From assembly GCA_001642005.1 (NCBI GenBank), contig LWCA01000154.1:1-46859 (forward strand): DNA of 46,859 bases. The letters are read 5' to 3'. The DNA is from Intoshia linei (lineage: Eukaryota; Orthonectida; Rhopaluridae). Below, piece by piece: positions 25,901 to 37,900 of this stretch. The notes under the pieces are model-generated. The model saw only the letters and a list, made by a program, of their open reading frames with translations. It had not been told where the DNA came from and made no database searches. The translations under genes and the position numbers were made by a program. The stretch's first letter is position 1, and every line of letters begins with the position of its first letter.

Positions 25901-28900
25901 ATTAAATGGACACTCATTTTTAAATTCTAAATTTAGAAAAATGAGGCACCATTTAAAAAAATTTTCGTCGTCTTCCCAGAAGGCAGGTATCGGTGTACGA
26001 TAGGCTTAACTTAATTAAAAAATATCAAAATTATTAAAACTTTCGATCGTAAAAAAAATAGTGGACGTCCTCAAATTATCTCGAATGCTGATCTGACTAG
26101 AATTAAAAGTTAATTGGAGTCAAATCCAAAAATGGGGTTACTAAATTGTCGAATATCATGAAAGATCAATGTAATAAAATTGTTTTACCTCGAACACTAC
26201 GAAGAGTATGTTCCGCTAATGACCTTAAAGCATATTCAGTTTGCAGGAAACCATATTAAAGGAAGAAGCATATTGATGCAAGTTTATATTTTCAAAAAAT
26301 TACTTGTGGAGTGGGATGGACTATTGGAAAAACGTTATTTGGTCTGATGAATGCAAAATAAACCTTTTTGGGTCTGATGGCAAGCAGTATGTTCGCAGAA
26401 AAAAAGGAACTTGATTCAATTTAAAAAACATATGCCCAACAATTAAATTTGGCGGAGGTAGTTTAATGATTTGGATCTGTTTTAGTTATTACGGGATTGG
26501 TGAAATCCAAATAATTGAAGGGAAAATGGACACATTAAAATATACACAAATTCTAAACAAAAATTTAATGTTATCAGCACAAAAACTAGGCTTAAGAGAC
26601 AATTTCATCTTCCAACAAGATAAACAAGATAATGACCCTAAGCACAAAGCTAAAATAACAACCGAATTTTTTCAGCAAAAGGGAATAGACGTGATGGAAT
26701 GGCCAGCACAGAGTCCTGACTTTAACCATATTGAAAATTTATGGGTTCATCTAAAACAAAAGGTCCATGAAAGAAGGGTGAAGAATCTAAATGAATTAAA
26801 AATAATAGTAAAAGAGGAATGACTTCAAATTACAAATCAAACGTGTAGAAAATATGTTCAATTTATGCCAAAACGGATGGAACAGTGCTATCGAGCTAAA
26901 GGAGGTCATACAAGTTTTTAATTTTAATTGTAATGTATGTATATTATTTAATAAATAAATGTATATATAAATTATGCGTTTTTTTTGTTCGCCTCAATTT
27001 TATTTTAAGATGTATTGACGATTTCAAGTTAAATTCAAAAAAAGTAAATTGTGTATATGAAAATGTCTAATGCGAATTAATAAGTGAGTTAATTTTTTTT
27101 AATTAATTGATTCAATTATATACAGATAGCTATATGCGGTTTTTTTTGGCCACAAATGTATGTAAAAATTTAAAAAAATTTTTTGAGTAATTTTTATCAC
27201 AACTTTTAAGATGTTTNAAAAACGTTATTTGGTCTGATGAATGCAAAATAAACCTTTTTGGGTCTGATGGCAAGCAGTATGTTCGCAGAAAAAAAGGAAC
27301 TTGATTCAATTTAAAAAACATATGCCCAACAATTAAATTTGGCGGAGGTAGTTTAATGATTTGGATCTGTTTTAGTTATTACGGGATTGGTGAAATCCAA
27401 ATAATTGAAGGGAAAATGGACACATTAAAATATACACAAATTCTAAACAAAAATTTAATGTTATCGGCTCAAAAACTAGGCTTAAGGGACAATTTCAACT
27501 TAGTAATCTTCCAACAAGATAATGACCCTAAGCACAAAGCTAAAATAACAACCGAATTTTTCCAGCAAAAGGGAATAGACGTGATGGAATGGCCAGCACA
27601 GAGTCCTGACTTTAACCATATTGAAAATTTATGGGTTCATCTAAAACAAAAAGTCCATGAAAGAAGGGTGAAGAATCTAAATGAATTAAAAATAATAGTA
27701 AAAGACGAATGGCTTCAAATTACAAATCAAACGTTTAGAAAATATGTTAAATCTATGCCAAAACGGGTAGAACAGTGCTATCGAGCTAAAGAAGGTCATA
27801 CAAGTTTTTAATTTTAATTGTAATGTATATATATTTATTAATAAATGAATGTATATATAAATTATGCGTTTTTTTTGTCCGCCTCAATTTTATTTTTATT
27901 TCAATATCGATCATTTCAAGTTAAATTCAAAAAAAGTAAATTGTGTATATGAAAATGTCTAATGCGAATTAATAAGTGAGTTAATTTAGTTTTTAATTAA
28001 TTGATTCGATTATATACATATAGCTATATGCGTTTTTTTTGGCCACAACTGTATATGCAAAAACTTTAAATTATTTTTCAGAGTAGTTTTAAGACTAGTC
28101 ACTTTTTAAAATATTTTATATTGGAACATAATTTTAGTATTACTACTTTTTACAACTTTAATAAAAAATTGGCACCGTGGCAAATTTAAAAAATATTTTA
28201 TTTTATAAAGATTTCATTCATATATTAAAGTTATGGAAATCAAATCAAATTTACTATGTTAATTATGAGATTATATTGGAAAATCATTTTTTGGTGTTTC
28301 TTAATCCTTTCACTGTTTGAAAACCACTGGTGGTTTTCAGTAGATTGTCTTCACACGTTTGAGAACCACTGGTGGTATTCAGTAAATATCTTGTAAAACT
28401 TTATTTTTTTAACCAAACTATATAGGAGAGTTTTTAGTATTTTTTTTAGCAAGACTATATAGGGGAATTTTTAGCAAATTTTTTTTAGCAAAACTTTAAA
28501 GAGGGTTTTTAGGAATTTTTTTAAACAAATTTATTAATGATATCGAATAAACTAAATAATCTTTAAAAAATTATAATGATTTAATTATATTATATATGAT
28601 AAATAGACTATAGATTTTAGCAAAGTAGACAAAGAGCTTCGTTGCAAAGTGTACATTCCGTGGTCGTTTTTATTGTTCTGAGTGGAACATTAAATTTATG
28701 ATTTTGTCGTCAATAATTTGATTAAAATATCAATAGGTGATATATTTTCAGGTTCTCTATCGTTGCTCTTTTTTAGTCCAAAGTTACTAGTGAATTAAAA
28801 CGGAGAGTTTGGGTTTACTTCTTTGTACCATTCTTTTATATTTTCATTGTATATATGTTGATGATTAGGATATAGAAAACACAATTCGAATTGAATTTTT

Positions 28901-31900
28901 TTATTAGAAATTACACGTAATACCATTGTGTATTATGTCACATTTCTTTTGAGCAGTAAAAATTTATAAATTAATGTAACATTAGTAATATTTTCATATT
29001 AGACCATTTTAAATAGCATAAATTGAAATTGAATTGTCGACATGTGGCCAGAATCATAAAATTTATTTAGACAGTGAAAGGGTTAATAATAAAAAATGTT
29101 ACTTAGCTCTCGAATTGAAATGAACATTTTTCAGCAAGTTTTTCAATGAAATGAACAATGTTTGTGGAACAAAGCTTATGTTTCAATCATACGTAGTGAA
29201 GCTTGTCTACTCATAAAATCTATTTCTTTATTAATTTCGTTTTTTTCAAATTTAATTTTTAAGGTGTACATTTTTGGAAGTGTTACGTCTGTATTACGTC
29301 AAGATTGTATTTTAACACGAACACACCTTTTACCATCAGTGATATCTTATATCATATAATTTATACATTATATTATACACATATTGTACATTCCTTTGGT
29401 TATATTTATGTAATAAATTTAATTTTTAATTTAAATTAAACGTAAATTTTTAAAGTATGTATTTCAATCAAGCAATCGCCCATTACTATAGATTTACCTA
29501 ACTGATATAAATTAATTAATAACCTCCCAGTCCAACAGGTCTCGGAGTAATGGAACTGACTGTACACGTGAAACCGGCATTGCATTTTCCAGATACTGCA
29601 AACAATAAATCAGTAGCACAATAATTTCCTGCTGTGCACGGTGTCGGCGTTGCTGAACCTTCCGGACAAAAATTTCCTAAAATTTGTCAATTTAGGAATT
29701 GATACATTGATAATAAACCAGAAGGACATGGAATGGGATGTTTTGCTCCAACTTGACAATAATACTTTGCTGGACATTTTGATGTTGAAGGGTTTTTTAT
29801 TTTTGAGCCAGTTTGACAAAAAAACCCACTATCGCATTTACCTGTAGGTAGAATCAACCCAGCTGTAGCACAATACATGCCTGTTCAAATGGAGTGTATT
29901 ATAAAAATAACAATATATTAATAATAATTATAATGTTAATAGAATATTCTAAATTTAAAAATATAATTATATTTTTACCTAAAAGACACGGAGTACATTC
30001 AGTGCTATCTACTAAATTTAGAGAATTTGAAAATGTGCCAATTGGACAATCAACTGGCGTTTCTGTGCCAAGTACACAATATTTTCCTTTTGGACATGCA
30101 TTAGAATTTAAATCTTGATTTGGAGTCGCTGATTTAGCTCCAGATGTACAATAATATCTAGAATGTATCAATTTATTAATTACAGATTTATTGCATTTAA
30201 TATAATAATAAGTCGTTATTAACTTTATATAATTATATATATATAATATTAATGTTATAGTAGTAATAATTTATTTATGCCTAAATACAATTTGATTATA
30301 AAGTGATTTTTTGACCGTGAAGATGTCACTTTGTGAGATCTTAATTTTTTGAGTGTATTAACTGGAGATTGCTGTATGAACTGTAATTTTTTTAAAAATT
30401 TTAGGAATCTTTTAATTTTTTAAAAAACTGATAATTTGAAGTTTTGGTCTGGAAGATATCCCTTTTTGAAATTATAATAGATGATAATATTCATGATTTT
30501 AATGTCTGTATCAGAGTATATATTTTTTTAGTTCTAGGTACTAGGACTCGTTTGATTTTTAAAAAAAGGATATTTGGGTTTTTGACCGAGAAGATGTAAG
30601 TTTCTGAGATTGAAATTTATCTTATTTTCTACTCTGGAAACGTCTCAATTGGAAGTTTTGTTTGTTACAAATTCTAGGACTCTTAGGTATTAAAATAAAC
30701 AATAACACACAGACAGACAAATATAAAGTTTTATACAAGTTAGTATGTATTATTTACAGTAAATACATTATTAGTTGTATTATTATTTATATTTTCAATT
30801 TAATATATAAAAATTTACCCTGCAGCACATTTAGCGGTGACAGCTATAGATAATAAATCTGAACAATAATAACCACTCGTACATGTCTTGCAGTCTGCCA
30901 ACTTTTGACCTCCAGTGATGTCCATGAATGTTCCAAAAGGGCATAAATTCCTTTATTAACAATTAAGAAGTAAATAATTGGAAAAAATTAATCTATATTC
31001 ATATATTATCCACATATATTAATCTATAGTTTCAATATTCAAACTATAAATATATTTTTTAAAATTATAATTTTCAACATACTCCATAATAGTTTTATTT
31101 TTTAATGATCACTATACATTTTTTAATGGTAACCCTGTTTAATATATTAATAACTAATTCAAAAATGGTATTAATAATACAATAATAAATAAAAAAATAG
31201 ATTACTCTGTAGCAAATTTTGTTCCTGCGGGACAATACGACCCTAAATATAAAATGAGAAAATAAAGTTGTTACATATTTATGTAAGACTATAAACTTTA
31301 TAAATTTAACATACAAATATGTAATACAAAGCGCTTTATATAATTATATAACTATAATTAATAAGTATAGATAATAACCAGTTGGACAGACTATAGGAGT
31401 ACTGCATTTATGAGGACAATAGAACCCTAAAGTGCACACATCACAAGTAGCTTGACCGGTATTTTTAGCAAAGGTTCCTGCTAAGCAAGGAATTGCTTTT
31501 AATGATTTTTGTGGGCAATAATGTCCTATTTAAATATTTTTAAGTATGGTATTTCATTTTTATAATAATAAAATAAACTTTGATATACAATATATCAACA
31601 GTATACCTGTAATGCATGCAACTTGATCAATTTTCTTAGATTTTCCTAATTTTATTTTTATAAAAATATAATTTTAAAAACAATGAAACAACAAAATTTA
31701 TAATATTCGAATTTACCCATACAATAATAGCCAGCCTTACATTCACCGACAACATTAATATTAGCAGTACCAGAACAATAATACCCCATGGTACAATCAT
31801 AACAGTCAGTGATTTTACCGGCACCAGCAACATCTCTATAAGTACCTTCCGGGCAGTCTACCGGTATGGTAGCTCCAGATACACAATATTTACCGACAGG

Positions 31901-34900
31901 GCAAATTTTACCTAAAAATTAAATACATTATTAAAAAAAATACACCAAGTACAAATATATTAAAATTTTCATCGATTAAATTTACCGGTAGTTCCATCAG
32001 TGGGATTTGGAATAGTAGCTTTGCTTAAGCAAATATATCCTGCATAACAATCTCCACTAGGTATAGATAATCGTTTTTCATTACAATATTTTCCGGCTGG
32101 ACAATTGACTGGAGCTGTTGAGCCTGGTGGACATACTTGGCCACTTAAACAATGCCCATTTAGAGTATCTGTGACTGGCGAAGATGACTTGGCATTTCCT
32201 CCGCAATAATACCCACCATCACATTGTCCTTCCACAGCGATTAATCCAGTCAAAGAACAGTACGATCTAATTTTTTATATAAAACTAAATTTTTAATTTT
32301 TGATGTGGTAATTATAATTATACAAGAATATATGTATGTAGATTAGGGTGTTAACTTTTTTCTAAAAACAAAAATATAGGGTTATAAAGGATGAGAAAAA
32401 AATTTTAAAAACGGTGGTACCATTCGTTAAGCCTAAATTTTGAAAAACATCGGCCTGCTCAAAGAAAATAGTTTTTATAAATAAGATTTATAACATTGTG
32501 TGTAACCTTGCCATTATGTTTATATTATTTATTCAAATCGTAATTTCTATTGACAACAATCTTACCTCCATGCGAAAAAAATTAAAATGGGTCTAATTAA
32601 TACAAAAAAATATTTTTTTCTTTCCATTTTATATTCAAATTTTTTTTTGTGTCAAAATAATATAAAAGTAATATAATTAACATAAATGACTTAATGAAAT
32701 TCAGTTCAATGAAAAAATAATAAATGTTTTGATTCTAATCAGATTGTAATGTTTCATGTCTTCCATATTCTATCTGTAAAATAAAAAAAACCATCAATAA
32801 ATGTGTAAATAAAGGTTGACAGAAGTATAGGTTAACATCATGTAGATATCTTTGAGAAGTAACATTTTTGACAAAACTGTAATTCGTATATAAAATCTCA
32901 CAGAAATTATACAACATGGGCATAAGATTGATGAAATTTTAAGGAAGCCAAATTCGTAACTGTTGGACCCATACAAGTTGTATGGTTGTAAGTTGTATTA
33001 TAATAATACATTTAAAAACGTTTGTTGCATCATATGTATATTTTTTCACTGTTAGGTGTTCTACCATAGAATTCACCCCTAAAGAGCACCTTTCCACTTC
33101 TATTAAACTTATTTATTTATACTATTTCTTAAATTCTTTACGGGGTGAAGTAACGCAGTACCATAAATACTTTCCAATGTCTACAAAAATTAGATCGGTT
33201 ACATGCATTGACGGTGAATTAGATAATTACACCGTTAATCGACTTGAAATTAATAATAATCATAAAAAATAATATAATAATAAATTTCAGTTCAAAATAT
33301 TATGGGTATTTTTAAATTGCAGAGCAGGCCGATGTTTTGGTAATAATATTAAAAAACAAACCGTAGATGTTATTTTTATTGCATTTTTTAAACCGTACGG
33401 CCCTGTATTTTTTTATTTTCTAAAATTCGATCAAAAAGTTAATACCCTAATGTAGATAGATACCAATTTGAGAAAAAAATATTGATTCACATAATTAATG
33501 TAAATATGAAAATTTACCCTGCTGTACACGCTAAGCAGTCACCAATAGTTTTGCCTTGTACAAGATTTCTAAATGTACCCAGAGGACAAGGAAAATTATT
33601 ATAATCGGATGTTTCGACCGGACAATAATGACCTTTGGGACAAACTAAATATTGTTTATGTTAATTCAATATTATTTTACTTATCTAATAAGTAATTAAA
33701 ATATAGTATTTTACCTCCTTGAGATGTTGAACCTAAAGGACAAAAGTTACCGGCGGTACAAGGTTTACATAGTGCTTGTGCCTCTAAATCCTGATATTTT
33801 CCTTCTGGACATTTTATTTCTAAAACGATTGTTAATGATAGTTTTAATTAGACAAGTGTGAAGTACCTAGGCATGACCCAGATGGACAATAGTGACCTAA
33901 ATTAAAATATACAAAATAAAATAATACTATAATATATTAATTTTTTTAAATATTTTCTTTTAATTTATATTTATTTATAATATTTTTATATTCATAATTA
34001 ATATTTGATATACATGTATTGATGGTTAATAAATTATTAAAAATTAATAATCGTAATAAAACCTGGAGAACATTTTCCGGAACTGGGTGTAGTATTCGTT
34101 GTTTTACCTTGACAGTAGTAACCAGCTGAGCACTTAGTCGTTCCTTTACTAGTCATGCCTGCTGTCGGACAAGCATACCCGCATGTACAATATGGGCATT
34201 CATTAACACTTGTAGCGTATTCGTTCGGCCTTAAATATCAAATAAAAACTAATAATATGTAAAGAAATAATAGAAAGTTGTTATAAGTACCCAAAGGTTC
34301 CGCTAGGACATTTTGTTTGCGTACTTGCTCCGATTTGACAGTAATAACCTCTCTGACATTTCCCCCTAATATTTGTCACGTCATTTGGCGTTTCGTTGGT
34401 CGCTCCACTAACTGACCAATATCCCGCTCGTACGCTTCCTGTTATGGCTGATTTCGCTATACAAAATAACTATGAGACATGATAAATGTACAGTGCATTA
34501 CAATTTAGTATGTTAAATGTAATTATTAATTATAAATAAACAGATTAACGAAAAGTGTTAAATTAATATTTGAAAATATTTTTATATTTTATTATCTTCC
34601 TTACTTATATAATATGCTTTACAATATTTGTTTGTGTGTGTGTGTTACCGTTTATTTCAATAACTATCGCTCTTAGAATTTTATAAAGTCCACATTTCAA
34701 TCAAAGTTTTTTCCGGGTGTTAGCAAAATAAATTTCAACCTTCCAAACTCACATTTTACACGTCAAAATGCCTAATTGTCCTTTATTTCATAATCAAACG
34801 AGTTTGGTAATTTAAAAAAATACATATCTTCAGGCACAAAACGCCAATGTTTAGTCACCCTTTTTTTAATGAAAACGGACCTAAAATTTAAAACTCATTA

Positions 34901-37900
34901 CAGATGCTACAGTTGTATCTTGTTAACACACACAAAAATTTCAATCTGAATAATTCACGCCTTCACGGACAAAAAAGCATTTTAATATTCATATATTTTT
35001 TTCCGAAATGTCTTATTAAAAAAAAATGCGAAATAATTAATGGTCCAAAAATTAAAAAAAGACCATTGAACGTTTACACATATCCAATAAAGAAATATGG
35101 ATCAAATATATATAATTCATTCCTTTGGAATTTTTTTCATTGTATGCAATTTTTCAATCTCAAATTTTCATTTTCAAAATTTAAATAAAAACTACAACAA
35201 CGATTACTAAAAGTAATACAACTTTGTTATTATTATTTTTTTATTTATTACAATCCTTTGTAATAATCGTAAAATTCATCTGAAATATGTTTATAAAGTG
35301 AAGATTCCGTTAATTATTGATACATAATTGGTATATTTAAATATTTATTAAATTGATACTGAATATATACAGGGGTGTCAGAGTCAATTTGCTTGGCAGG
35401 CCAAATGTGAAAAAAATAAACTCTATAATCCATTAAAAAATCAGTCTTAAAATTAAAACGTCGGGCCTCAGCAGAGCTAGCTGTTGTTTATACAAACTAC
35501 ATCACAGTCAAGCTTGTATATTTATACATTTATAAATGATATAAAATTCAAACCAACTCCCTCACAATATTTGCCGCCGTCACACGCTTTACAATCGGCT
35601 AAAGCGGATTTTCCAGTTAGTGAATTATAAGTTCCTTCCGGACATGGAATTTCATGTATTATTGGATTAAGAGTTGTGCTTGCAGGACAATAATATCCTA
35701 AGAATTGATTAATATGTTAATCATAAAATAAACAATATTTAAATATAATAAGAATATAATGTATTACCGGCTCTACAATTCGTAGGATTAACTCCCTGTT
35801 TACATATTTTTCCAGAGGTACAGAGCTTACACTCAAATGAGCCCGTGCTGTCAGTATAATATCCATATTCGCATAAAATTGGTTCAATGCAACCTGCAGG
35901 ACAATATGCATTAATGGGACAAATATTTCCAGTGACTCCATCTATTGGATCAGATTGGGTTGCTTTACCAATACAATAGTATCCTTTCTTACAATCTCCT
36001 ATATTAATATGTTTATATCGTAACATTTGCGGTCATTGTAATTTTTATTGATTATAAATGTATATTAGCTACCTGTGACTGTTGTTAGTTTAGTTCCGCT
36101 ACAATATTTTCCCGGGTCACAACTTTTACAAGCTTCAGAAAGTGATAAGCCACCAGTACTCGGATTATAAGTGCCAGTCGGACATTCAATCTGAAAAATT
36201 GTTTATGTTTATCTTTATGTTTATTAAATGATTTATTTACCGGAGTAGAAGTAGCTGTAGGACAGTAATGGCCAGCAGTACAGATATCTCCATAATTAAC
36301 AATTTTCTTTCCATTAACTGCATTAATTAAATTTTTTGTTGGATCCGCTGATTCAGCTTTAGAAGTACAATAAAACCCGGCTTTACAATCTCCGGTAATA
36401 GCTGACTGTCCTCTAATTTGGCAGTATTTACCACCATTACATGATTTACAATCTGTCAGTAAACCCTTACTTGTTCTATTGAAAATAAATATTAATGTTG
36501 GATGCACAGAATAATTACACGTCCAGAAATGTTCCGGTTGGACAGCCAATTGGAGTCTACATCAAAACAATTTAAGAATTATACTATTTATTCAATTTAA
36601 ATTACACACACGTGTATATCAGACTTATCATCCTTTTTGACGGATGGACCATTTCATAATTTTATTAGTTTCGTGGGCACCAAGTTTGTCCTTTTCTTAT
36701 GTAAAATTGAATGTACATGTGTGTATTACCGTTTAATTAAAAATTATGAGTCTTAGAATTCAAAAACCCTATTTATAATACAATTTTTCGAGAGTGTGTC
36801 TATCGCAAATTTAATTCTCAGAAATTAAGGCCTTCTGAAACAAACAAAATTCAACGATTATACGGGAAAGGGTTCTTTAATTTTTATAATGTATACATAA
36901 TATGTATTACATATACAAACTACAAATACGCTAACCAATCCAGACACAAAACTACTATAAAGAATATGAAGTAATCAATAAAGTGATCGAAATTAGTGAA
37001 ATAATACAATAAATTACAGATGATCCGGAAGTACAATAAAACCCTACAGGGCAAACTGTTTGAACAGAAGTGCCCATATTTGGACAATAGTAACCAACAT
37101 CACATACTAGACAAGAAGATTGACCGTCCAATTTATTATATTTTCCAAAAATACATTTTGTAGCTACTTGCGCCGCACTTTTTGAAAAGTAACCTAAATT
37201 CAAATGCGTAACTATTAAGCAAATACAACATGTATCAACAATGATGATATGTCAGTATATTTGATATGTTACTGACTTTAAAATTGTATGACGACATTTT
37301 GATATGAATTTTTTTTTACCTTTTAATACAATATTTTGGGTTTTAACGATTGATTCTATTGGGCAATAATATCCTGAATCACATATTCCAGTCGGTTTTT
37401 TATTACCCGTACCAGAACAATAAAAACCTGCAGGACACTTTTTACATGTCGTCAATGTTCCATCCAACCCAAGTTCAGAATTGTAGTAACCTGCTGCGCA
37501 GGGTACTTGAACTGTTGTTCCTAAAATAATAATTATATTTTTGAAAGCCACATAATATATTAATGTAATGAATGAATTCACAAATATACCAACAGGGCAC
37601 ACATTTCCTTGGTCACATTGAGAACCAACAATTTTATCATGAGGATTTGGTATAGTACTTTTTTGAGTGCAAATATAACCTGCACTACACGAACCGGTAA
37701 TAGTAGATAATCCAGCAGTGTCACAGTATTTACCAGCCGAACAATCTATGCAATCGGTTAATGATCCTTTTCCTATTAATATAAAATTGATGAAAATCAT
37801 GAAAACAAAAAAATCTTAATCTTTAAAATGATTAGCTACAAACCTGTCGCACTATTTATTGTCCCAACTGGACATTTTAAAGGGGTTGAAGAATTTATCA

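Larger units (their letters stand above)
24583..29523. other. Largest intron, between exons 37 and 38
   Basis: 4,941 nt. In order it holds a foldback repeat (24945-25895), Tc1 pseudogene copy A, a single N at 27217, Tc1 copy B and piggyBac-like copy 2. Confidence 0.75.

Noticed and set aside
32982-33272. 96-codon plus-strand frame inside the 1.1-kb transposon
   Set aside because: No transposase motif recognised; not reported as a gene.
34904-35188. 94-codon plus-strand frame
   Set aside because: Lies in repeat family B; lysine/phenylalanine-rich AT translation without a domain.
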